A DNA stretch of 5,328 bases from Alphaproteobacteria bacterium. Lineage in GTDB: Bacteria; Pseudomonadota; Alphaproteobacteria; Rhizobiales; Xanthobacteraceae. The position numbers were made by a program, and so were the translations under genes. Positions 1 to 5,328 of this stretch are shown one piece after another. The notes beneath the pieces were generated by a model that saw nothing but the letters and a program-made list of their open reading frames with translations, did no database searches and was not told the origin of the DNA. The stretch covers positions 1 through 5,328 of the forward strand of contig VAZQ01000209.1 in the NCBI GenBank assembly GCA_005883115.1, written 5' to 3'. Each line of letters begins with the position of its first letter. Within the stretch, counting starts at the first letter, position 1.

Positions 1-1425
1 GAGTCGTTGGCCTGGATGAAGGATGACAGCCGCCATGACTTCATCCTCGGCAAGCGGCGAACGGACGGGAAATGCCGCTGCATTTGCGACAGCCGAGTGG
101 CTGAGCAAGACCTGCTCGACTTCAAAGGACGAGATATTCTCACCACGACGCCGGATGGAGTCCTTGAGGCGATCGACAAACCGAAAATAGCCACCGGATT
201 GGCGGACAACCCGATCACCTGTGTGGAACCAGCGATTGCGCCACGCTTCGACAGTTTTCTCCGGAGCGCGGAAGTAGCCAGTTGCGAACGCTAATGGATC
301 ATCCGCCCGCACCACGAGTTCCCCGGCCGTGTCGTCTGCCACCTCACGATCTTGATCATCGACCACGCGGGCCTGAAAGCCTTCGAACACCGGACCCATC
401 AATCCTGGCTTCTGGTGCTCGATGGTTGTACCCAATACAAAATTGGTTTCCGTGGATCCCCAGCCGTCGAGCAAGTGGATCCCTGTGCGGTGCTTGAATT
501 CCTCGTGGAACTGAGCCGGGACACCGGGCGCGAGAGCGATCCGGACCGTATGCGCGGCCTCCTCCGAGGAGCGAGGCCTCGAGAGTAGGATCGGCACCAT
601 CGCACCCAGCAGATAACTGACGGTCGCCCGATGCCGTGTGAGCGAAGCAAAGAATCTCGACGCGGAAAATCTCTTCTCAAAACAAACGGACGCGCCGATC
701 AAAAGGGCCTGATAAAAGGTGTTGAGCGCATTGGTATGAAACAAGGGCAGGCTCGAGCAGAGGACATCGTCAGCACGCAATTGCAACAGTGATGCCGTGT
801 TGACGGCCCACCAGAAATATTGTGCCTGGGGGCAGCAGACGCCCTTCGAGGGCCCGGTGGTGCCAGAGGTATAGAGGATCAGCGCTAGATCACCGGGTCG
901 CACCGGAGCGGCCGCGATGCGCTCGCTGCCCCGCGGCATAGAGATGGAAACAACCTCTCCTATATTGACCTGTGTTGTGCCGTCAATCAGCCAAATGGCT
1001 TCGACGGCAAGGTCAGGCGGATAGAGTAATGCCAAATTTTCGGCGTAGGCCGCTTCCATCACCAAAAGCCGCGCAGCGCAATTCGATAAGATGTGCTGAA
1101 GCTGCGGTCCGCGCGACGCGACGTTGATCGGAACTGCAATGGCGCCGAGCCAAGCGCAGCCGAGCACAAGTTCCAAAAATTCGATCCGGTTCGAGCAGAT
1201 GATGGCGACGCGATCGCCTGGCTGGATGCCGGCGGAGCGGAGCGTGCCGGCACAACGGGAGACCGCCTCGTGCGTCTCGGCATAGGTCCATGTCGTGTCC
1301 GCCGCCGTGACGAGGGGCTTTTGCGTAAACCGTTCGGCTTGGCGGGTCAGCATCGCCGGCAGCGTGCGATCGGCAGGCGCGAACAACTGCGACCACTGCG
1401 CTCGCAACTGCGATCCCGGGATCAT
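1..1425 (-). CDS. AMP-forming acyl-CoA ligase, CaiC-like (N-terminal 475 residues, cut by the window edge)
   Basis: The frame is open and undisturbed from ATG at 1425 to base 1. The enzyme would activate a carboxylic acid with ATP to an acyl-AMP and then form the CoA thioester, in the cytoplasm. Motifs of the ANL adenylating superfamily appear in order: phosphate loop YTSGTTGPSKG (185-195); LPLFHTNALN with the A4 histidine; GWGSTE (321-326); WFHTGD (399-404) with the ATP-ribose Asp404; and YFRFVDRLKD (413-422) with Arg419 and the hinge; then RRRGENIS (425-432). The catalytic A10 lysine and the last 50-75 residues lie outside the window. The N-terminal LRAQWSQLF and overall pattern resemble carnitine/crotonobetaine-CoA ligases (CaiC) and generic 'ATP-dependent acyl-CoA ligases', but the substrate is unknown. 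It starts nine bases after the livF stop in the same frame, so it is co-transcribed with the importer. No strong Shine-Dalgarno is seen; AAGGTG lies a distant 15 bases upstream. Confidence 0.9.
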   Translation of the reverse strand, partial: MIPGSQLRAQWSQLFAPADRTLPAMLTRQAERFTQKPLVTAADTTWTYAETHEAVSRCAGTLRSAGIQPGDRVAIICSNRIEFLELVLGCAWLGAIAVPINVASRGPQLQHILSNCAARLLVMEAAYAENLALLYPPDLAVEAIWLIDGTTQVNIGEVVSISMPRGSERIAAAPVRPGDLALILYTSGTTGPSKGVCCPQAQYFWWAVNTASLLQLRADDVLCSSLPLFHTNALNTFYQALLIGASVCFEKRFSASRFFASLTRHRATVSYLLGAMVPILLSRPRSSEEAAHTVRIALAPGVPAQFHEEFKHRTGIHLLDGWGSTETNFVLGTTIEHQKPGLMGPVFEGFQARVVDDQDREVADDTAGELVVRADDPLAFATGYFRAPEKTVEAWRNRWFHTGDRVVRQSGGYFRFVDRLKDSIRRRGENISSFEVEQVLLSHSAVANAAAFPVRSPLAEDEVMAAVILHPGQRL

Positions 1426-1434
1426 GGCAGTCAG

Positions 1435-2157
1435 TCAGTTCACCTTGCCGCCTAAGTAGCTAGCGACGACGCGCGGGTCGTGGATGAGACTTACGGCCGG
1501 GCCGGCGTGAACGATGCAGCCGGTTTCCAGAACATAACCGTAGTCAGCAGTCTCGAGCGCCGCGCGGGCATTCTGCTCGACGAGCAGGATCGAGACGCCA
1601 AGCTCGCGCAATCCCATGACGATGCGGAAGATCTCTCGGACGATCAGCGGAGCAAGACCGAGACTCGGTTCGTCGAGAAGAAGCAATCGCGGTTTGGCCA
1701 TCAGCGCGCGTCCAAGCGCCAGCATTTGGCGTTCTCCGCCGGACAACGTGCCGGCCAGTTGGCTGCGACGCTCGGACAGGCGCGGGAAGCGCCCGTAGAC
1801 CTCCTGCAAACCCCGTTGCACGGCTTCGCGGTCCCCCCAGCGCGTATAGGCGCCCAACACGAGATTATCCGCTACGGTCATCTCGGTGAAAAGTTCGCGG
1901 CGTTCCGGCACCAGGCAGATTCCCCGACGTACGCGCTCTTCGGTGCTCAGAAGGCGAAGATCTTGCCCTTCATAGCAACTCTCGCCTTTGGACGGCAAAA
2001 GTCCCATCAGCGCCGCGAGCAACGTCGTTTTTCCGGCGCCGTTTGGGCCGATCACGGTAACGATGTGACCGGATTGCATGTCGAGCGAAACGCCGCTCAC
2101 GGCTTCGACCTTGCCGTAGCTGACATGCAGATCGGTGACCGACAGGAGGATCGTCAT
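1435..2157 (-). CDS. livF: LivF-type ATPase of a HAAT ABC importer
   Basis: This 240-residue cytoplasmic ATPase pairs with the LivG half of the fused protein to drive import. It shows Walker A GPNGAGKTT (37-45), the LivF-type Q-loop region LVPERRELF (82-90) with Glu85 at the usual Gln position, ABC signature LSGGERQ (138-144) and Walker B LLLLDEPSLGLAP (158-170). The motif LLVEQNA (191-197) has Gln195 in place of the switch histidine. The Glu and Gln replacements are normal for LivF and do not indicate decay. Length is typical of the family (about 235-240). The ATG at 2157 overlaps the TGA of the fused gene (ATGA), so it is probably translated by coupling; only a weak GGCGG lies six bases upstream, inside the codons for the preceding YLGG. 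The ligase start follows nine bases after its stop. Confidence 0.95.
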   Translation of the reverse strand: MTILLSVTDLHVSYGKVEAVSGVSLDMQSGHIVTVIGPNGAGKTTLLAALMGLLPSKGESCYEGQDLRLLSTEERVRRGICLVPERRELFTEMTVADNLVLGAYTRWGDREAVQRGLQEVYGRFPRLSERRSQLAGTLSGGERQMLALGRALMAKPRLLLLDEPSLGLAPLIVREIFRIVMGLRELGVSILLVEQNARAALETADYGYVLETGCIVHAGPAVSLIHDPRVVASYLGGKVN

Positions 2158-3923
2158 GCAACACCGCCAAGATAGGCTTCTTGCACGCGTGGCTCGGCGC
2201 GGATAGCGGCGGGAACGCCTTCCGCGAGCTTCGAACCGAAATCCATCACTACAATTCGATCGACGAGGTTCATGACAAATTCCATGTCGTGCTCGACCAG
2301 AACGATCGTCATGCCCTCGTTGCGCAAGGTGCGTAGCAGCCGAGACAGAATTTGTTTCTCGAGGCTGCGCAGGCCGGCTGCCGGCTCGTCGAGAATAACC
2401 AACACGGGGTCGGCGGCGAGCGCCCGCGCGACCTCCAGAAGACGCTGTTGACCGAGCGGTAGACTGCCGGCGAGCTCGCCTGCCTTTTCAGCGAGGCCGA
2501 CGCGCTTCAATTGCTGCAAAGCCTCGCATTGCGCCGATTTTTCTTCCTCGCGATCGAGACGGATCGCGCCGGCGAGAAATCCAGATCGCGTGCGCGAATA
2601 TGTTCCCAGCAGCGTATTGTCGAGCAACGTCATATTCGGACGCAGTTTCACGTGCTGAAACGTGCGTGCAACGCCCTTGCCAGCGATATCACGCGGCGCC
2701 AGTTTCGTAACTTCGTCATCCAAGAACATGATCCGCCCGGCATTCGGCTTCGCAGTTCCGGTGATGAGATTGAGAAGCGTGCTTTTGCCGGCTCCGTTCG
2801 GGCCGATGAGGCCTAAAACCTCGCCCCCCTTCACCTCGAAGCTCACGTCGTTTACGGCGGCCAGTGCACCGAAGCGTTTGGTCGCACCTTGAATTGTCAG
2901 CACCGCTTGACCTGACACAACGGGGCGCCCGCGGCGGGCAAGCGGCGGCACCTGCCCTGGCACGACCAAACGCGGACGCGGCAGATAGCGGGCGATCATG
3001 GGAACGATGCCCGCGCGTGCCTTTTGCAAGATGACGACGAAAAGGACGCCGAACGCGACGACTTCGAGCTGCGCGCTATAGCGCGTGAATAGGGGAAGAA
3101 CATCCTGCAAGGCGTTCTTGAGCAGCGTGATAGCGGCTGCGCCCACCACCGCGCCCGCGATGTGGCCGGCACCACCGACCAGCGCCATCAGCAGGAGCTC
3201 GATGCTCGGACGGATATCGAAGGGCGCCGGGCTCACGTAGCGTTGCATATGCGCATAAAGCCAGCCGGATAGGCCTGCGAGCATTCCGGCGAGAACAAAG
3301 ACGGCAAGTCGCATCCGGAAGAAATCGATCGCGAGGCTTTCGACCATGGCAATGCCGCCGCGCAGGCCGCGGATCGCACGGCCCTTGCGCGAGTCGAGCA
3401 GGTTCCTGCACAGAAGCATGACAAAGCCGAGCAGTCCCCAAATGAAGCAGTACATCGCGGTATTGCCGCCGAGCGAGAGCGGCCCGATGGTGATTGCTGG
3501 AATTCCGGATAATCCGCTATAGCGCCCAATCGCATCGATGTTTCCGAACAGGAAAAAGATGGCCACGCCCCAGGCGATCGTGCTCAGCGGCAGGAAGTGA
3601 CCCCCAAGCCGCAGCGTTGCGGCACCGAGAATTGTCGCGACGAGGCCGGTAAGGAGGAGGGCGAGCAGCAGCCCGATCCAGGGTGAGCCGCCGTGCACCG
3701 CCGTGTACCACGCGGTGGCGTAGGCGCCGATGCCGACGAAGGCAGCCTGACCGAATGACGTGAGCCCACCCACGCCAGTGAGCAAAACGAGACCGAGTAC
3801 GGCAAAGGCATAGATGCCGATGTAATTCATCAGCGTGATTGTGAAGCTTCCAAAAATCGCGGGCGCGACCACGATGAAGGCGATAGCGAGGCCCAGTGGG
3901 AGGCGCGACTTCCAGCCCATCAC
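2154..3923 (-). CDS. Fused LivM permease-LivG ATPase of a HAAT ABC importer
   Basis: One 589-residue chain joins two subunits that are separate in E. coli. Residues 1 to about 305 are a LivM permease, with roughly nine hydrophobic segments, the signature GVGGLTSFGQAAFVGIGAYA (50-69) and the coupling loop GRAIRGLRGG...ESLAID (181-200). A Pro/Arg-rich linker (about 311-338) leads to a LivG ATPase (about 340-589). The ATPase has Walker A GPNGAGKST (374-382), Q-loop Gln423, an ABC signature of the form LPLGQQ (488-493), Walker B VLVILDEP (507-514) and H-loop His545, and ends in YLGG. All catalytic residues are present. The chain supplies the second channel half and one of the two ATPases. The start is GTG at 3923 (GTGA overlap with livH) or ATG at 3920 (TGATG); GAGGG at 3934-3930 suits either, and the ATG is slightly favoured. 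The stop overlaps livF. A sequencing artefact is unlikely, since the linker is open and in frame. Confidence 0.93.
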   Translation of the reverse strand: MMGWKSRLPLGLAIAFIVVAPAIFGSFTITLMNYIGIYAFAVLGLVLLTGVGGLTSFGQAAFVGIGAYATAWYTAVHGGSPWIGLLLALLLTGLVATILGAATLRLGGHFLPLSTIAWGVAIFFLFGNIDAIGRYSGLSGIPAITIGPLSLGGNTAMYCFIWGLLGFVMLLCRNLLDSRKGRAIRGLRGGIAMVESLAIDFFRMRLAVFVLAGMLAGLSGWLYAHMQRYVSPAPFDIRPSIELLLMALVGGAGHIAGAVVGAAAITLLKNALQDVLPLFTRYSAQLEVVAFGVLFVVILQKARAGIVPMIARYLPRPRLVVPGQVPPLARRGRPVVSGQAVLTIQGATKRFGALAAVNDVSFEVKGGEVLGLIGPNGAGKSTLLNLITGTAKPNAGRIMFLDDEVTKLAPRDIAGKGVARTFQHVKLRPNMTLLDNTLLGTYSRTRSGFLAGAIRLDREEEKSAQCEALQQLKRVGLAEKAGELAGSLPLGQQRLLEVARALAADPVLVILDEPAAGLRSLEKQILSRLLRTLRNEGMTIVLVEHDMEFVMNLVDRIVVMDFGSKLAEGVPAAIRAEPRVQEAYLGGVA

Positions 3924-4987
3924 GCCGTTCCCTCGCGCTCTTCCTCCTCAATCTCTTCCTCGATTGCGGCCGCCGATGTGAAGGATTGCCCGATCAGGAT
4001 AGGAATGAGCGTGCTGAAAACGAAGACTTCCTTGAGCGCGCTGTCCCAGAATGCCGCATAGCTCTCCAACAGTCCGACGAAGATCGCGCCCGCGGCGGCG
4101 GCCGGATAGCTGATCAAGCCGCCGATGATGGCGCCGATGAAGGCCTTAAGGCCGATCAGAAAGCCGGAATCATAGTAAAGCGTCGTCACTGGCCCGATAA
4201 GAATGCCGCAGATTCCCGCGAGCACCGACGCCAGGAGAAAGGCTATCGCGCCCGTGGTTGACGGAAGGATGCCGACGAGCCGAGCCCCGACGCGATTGAC
4301 GGCCGTTGCACGTAGCGCCTTGCCGGTGAGCGTACGCTCGAAGAATAGGAAGAGCAGAAAGCTGAAGATCACGGAGCTGGCGAGGATCAGAATGCTCTGG
4401 CCGGAAATGGTGACCGGCCCAAGCTCGAAGAGGGCGCGTGTGATCGGCTCGCTGCGAAAGCCTTCCGGCCCGAAGTACAACAGCGCGAGACCGGACATAG
4501 CGAAGTGAACCGCCACGGCGATGATGAGCAGGACGAGGACCGATGCGTCGGCGAGTGGGCTAAACGCGATGCGATGGAGCAGGGGCGAGATCGGCATGAC
4601 AATAGCGAGTGTCAGCGCGATGCCGACCCACATCGGAAGGTCGCGCCCGGCGACCAACCAAACCAGAGCCGCCGGGACGGTAGGGAGCACCGCGTAAAGC
4701 AACAGCGCCTTCGGCAAGCCTCGTATCTGTCCGCGGCGCACCAGCCCATAGGCTTCCATCACGGTCGCAAGCGTGGCGAGCGTAAGCACCAGCCACACCG
4801 TGCCCGGCATTTGCCGCAGTTGAAGCGCCGCGACGGTGAGTGCCGAATAGCCGACGACGTCGCCGAACGGTACAAAGATGACGCGCGTCACCAAAAAGAT
4901 GAGAACGATACCGAGAGCGACGAGCACGTAGATCGCCCCGGTGGAGATCCCATCCTGAGCCAGAAGGAGGGCGATCTCCGGCGTCAT
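3920..4987 (-). CDS. livH: LivH-type inner-membrane permease of a HAAT ABC importer
   Basis: This 355-residue, strongly hydrophobic protein forms one half of the channel through which the solute delivered by the binding protein crosses the inner membrane. Probable membrane segments lie near 15-37, 63-80, 93-113, 118-138, 149-172, 196-216, 245-268, 278-312 and 322-336. The cytoplasmic coupling stretch ERTLTGKALRATAVNRVGARLVGI (about 217-240) matches the LivH pattern (R..GKA.RA.A.....A.L.GI) that contacts the ATPases. YYDSGFLIGLKAF (about 271-283) is the conserved LivH C-terminal region. E. coli-type LivH is about 300 residues; the extra length lies in the region around 60-130 and in an acidic tail (EEEIEEEERE, 343-352). 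ATG at 4987 is chosen because the frame upstream has no ATG, GTG or TTG before a stop at 5053-5051. The stop overlaps the next gene. The symbol denotes the family; the substrate is not established. Confidence 0.93.
   Translation of the reverse strand: MTPEIALLLAQDGISTGAIYVLVALGIVLIFLVTRVIFVPFGDVVGYSALTVAALQLRQMPGTVWLVLTLATLATVMEAYGLVRRGQIRGLPKALLLYAVLPTVPAALVWLVAGRDLPMWVGIALTLAIVMPISPLLHRIAFSPLADASVLVLLIIAVAVHFAMSGLALLYFGPEGFRSEPITRALFELGPVTISGQSILILASSVIFSFLLFLFFERTLTGKALRATAVNRVGARLVGILPSTTGAIAFLLASVLAGICGILIGPVTTLYYDSGFLIGLKAFIGAIIGGLISYPAAAAGAIFVGLLESYAAFWDSALKEVFVFSTLIPILIGQSFTSAAAIEEEIEEEEREGTA
3930..3934 (-). promoter_or_regulatory. Shine-Dalgarno site for the fused LivM-LivG gene, inside the livH coding end
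   Basis: GAGGG in the transcript lies six bases before the GTG at 3923 and nine before the ATG at 3920. It sits in a purine-rich run produced by the Glu codons of the livH acidic tail, so the two starts cannot be separated by spacing alone. ATG is the stronger codon. Confidence 0.5.
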
Positions 4988-5073
4988 TATGAAGGCACAA
5001 ACAGTTCGAGGGCAGCTACGTCCGTTCGCGGGCCGCCGGCTCGCCTTCGATTACGTGTCGCTCGCAGGTACAT
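4987..5073 (-). CDS. Possible 28-codon leader ORF ending TAATG on the permease start
   Basis: ATG at 5073-5071 opens a frame of 28 codons ending in TAA at 4989-4987, whose last base is the first base of the LivH ATG. The peptide starts MYLRATRNRRRAGG and ends ALELFVPS. It has six arginines, encoded by CGA, CGT and AGG, and no membrane segment or recognisable domain. For it: a GAGG eight bases upstream, the stop-start overlap typical of coupled genes, and no Shine-Dalgarno visible at livH. Against it: only 15 of 28 third positions are G or C, far less biased than its neighbours; it is very short; and I recognise no homologue. The frame is also open upstream to the binding-protein TGA, so it may simply be an untranslated spacer. 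If real, it could be a leader whose translation delivers ribosomes to livH. Confidence 0.22.
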   Translation of the reverse strand: MYLRATRNRRRAGGPRTDVAALELFVPS

Positions 5074-5081
5074 TTGGATTG

Positions 5082-5085
5082 CCTC
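5082..5085 (-). promoter_or_regulatory. GAGG ribosome-binding site for a possible leader ORF
   Basis: The transcript carries GAGG eight bases before the ATG at 5073-5071, just after the 3' arm of the intercistronic hairpin. It is the only clear Shine-Dalgarno-like site in the gap; none is visible close to the permease ATG at 4987. If the hairpin extends outward past its mismatch, part of this site is sequestered. Confidence 0.3.
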
Positions 5086-5104
5086 AGCGATCAGTATGAT
5101 CGCT
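5086..5104 (-). repeat. Perfect inverted repeat (intercistronic hairpin) directly after the binding-protein stop
   Basis: On the + strand AGCGATCA (5086-5093) and TGATCGCT (5097-5104) are perfect reverse complements around GTA. In the transcript this gives an 8-bp stem with a three-base loop. It begins on the last base of the binding-protein TGA. After one G/G mismatch, three more outer pairs are possible (one is G-U). No U-run follows, so it is not a typical rho-independent terminator. Known precedent: hairpins between a binding-protein gene and its permease genes, as in malE-malF, protect the upstream mRNA from 3' exonucleases and let the binding protein be made in excess. That role is inferred here. 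A palindromic operator is the alternative. Confidence 0.55.
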
Positions 5105-5328
5105 CAAGGCAGCAGCATCCATTTTCCTTGTTGCAGCTGAACCAGCACGCGAGCCCGGTCGTCGACTCCGAAGGAGCTGCCGGGCTTGAAGTTGTAGACG
5201 CCGTGCGTGCCGACGATTTCCTTGACTGCTAGCATCGCGTCGCGAAATGCCTCCCGGAATTGCGGCGTGCCTGGTTGTGCCTTCGCCAACGCGCGCTTGG
5301 CCGCATCGAGGAATACCAGCCAGGCGTC
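5104..5328 (-). CDS. Periplasmic solute-binding protein of a Liv/HAAT-type ABC importer (C-terminal 74 residues only)
   Basis: This is the 3' end of a gene whose start lies beyond the right edge. The frame is open from base 5328 (first complete codon GAC, Asp) to a TGA at 5106-5104. The visible protein contains a helix (DAWLVFLDAAKRALAKA), then PGTPQFREAFRDAM, then THGVYNFKP, a GVDDRARVLVQLQ strand and a terminal GKWMLLP. The block PGTxxFRxxxRDAM...THGVYN...G.DDRARV.V....GKW is the usual C-terminal end of type I periplasmic binding proteins of the leucine-binding (Peripla_BP_6) family. Such proteins capture the solute in the periplasm and deliver it to the LivH/LivM permeases, whose genes follow directly. 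The ligand pocket lies mostly in the missing part, so the substrate cannot be read. The TTG at 5289 is an internal leucine codon, not a start. Confidence 0.85.
   Translation of the reverse strand, partial: DAWLVFLDAAKRALAKAQPGTPQFREAFRDAMLAVKEIVGTHGVYNFKPGSSFGVDDRARVLVQLQQGKWMLLP

Noticed and set aside
7..588. Small + strand frames near the left edge (7-294, 282-497, 352-588)
   Set aside because: All lie opposite the ligase coding sequence, overlap one another and show no conserved motif.
1..1425. Ligase as a frameshifted pseudogene, because only short fragments with stops appear in some frames
   Set aside because: Codon-by-codon reading from 1425 to 1 gives 475 sense codons with all motifs in order and no break; it is only truncated by the window edge.
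1480..2175. 231-codon open frame on the + strand opposite livF
   Set aside because: It lies fully antisense to a gene with all ATPase motifs; the protein is low in recognisable structure, and long antisense frames are expected from strong GC bias at third codon positions.
3896..4261. 121-codon + strand frame opposite the livH end
   Set aside because: It is antisense to membrane-protein codons, with no domain and no ribosome-binding site that fits an operon.
5081..5110. Rho-independent terminator after the binding-protein gene
   Set aside because: The stem is only moderately GC-rich and is followed by GAGGCAATCC rather than a U-run; the permease genes downstream need readthrough.
4505..5140. 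211-codon open frame on the + strand opposite livH and the gap
   Set aside because: Its product is a run of Arg, Asp, Glu and His with no hydrophobic core, typical of the complement of a membrane-protein gene. Its extension over the gap does not add support.
5104..5289. A separate 61-residue protein starting at the TTG at 5289
   Set aside because: The frame stays open upstream to the window edge with sequence typical of a binding-protein C-terminus, so the TTG is an internal codon.
1..5328. Mobile element, CRISPR array, tRNA/rRNA gene or integration site
   Set aside because: No transposase motifs, spaced direct repeats, terminal inverted repeats or RNA-gene signatures were seen; the window is a continuous metabolic operon.

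Overview
The window looks like part of a GC-rich proteobacterial chromosome. An alphaproteobacterium of the Bradyrhizobium/Rhodopseudomonas type is the best guess, because the fused permease-ATPase, the gene order and the strong GC bias at third codon positions are familiar from that group. This is inference; no rRNA or other taxonomic marker is present. Every gene I can support lies on the minus strand and reads from high to low coordinates as one tight operon. Both outer genes are cut by the window edges.

In transcription order the layout is as follows. (1) 5328-5104: the last 74 codons of a periplasmic solute-binding protein. (2) 5103-4988: a 116-base gap. It holds a perfect 8-bp inverted repeat that starts on the last base of the binding-protein stop codon, and a possible 28-codon ORF with its own GAGG site whose TAA overlaps the next ATG (TAATG). 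(3) 4987-3920: a LivH-type permease, longer than usual, with an acidic C-terminal tail. (4) 3923-2154: a LivM permease and a LivG ATPase fused in one chain. (5) 2157-1435: a LivF ATPase. (6) 1425-1: the first 475 codons of an AMP-forming acyl-CoA ligase, running off the window. Junctions 3/4 and 4/5 are 4-base overlaps, and the gap between 5 and 6 is 9 bases.

Together these encode a five-domain ABC importer of the branched-chain/hydrophobic amino-acid transporter (HAAT) class, followed by an enzyme that would trap an imported acid as its CoA thioester. The ligase makes a carboxylic acid (aromatic, alicyclic, aliphatic or betaine-like) a more likely cargo than leucine, isoleucine or valine, but no residue seen here fixes the substrate. 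No mobile element, CRISPR array, tRNA, rRNA or convincing rho-independent terminator was seen. The operon promoter must lie upstream of the binding-protein gene, outside the window. The least explained stretch is the gap between binding protein and permease.
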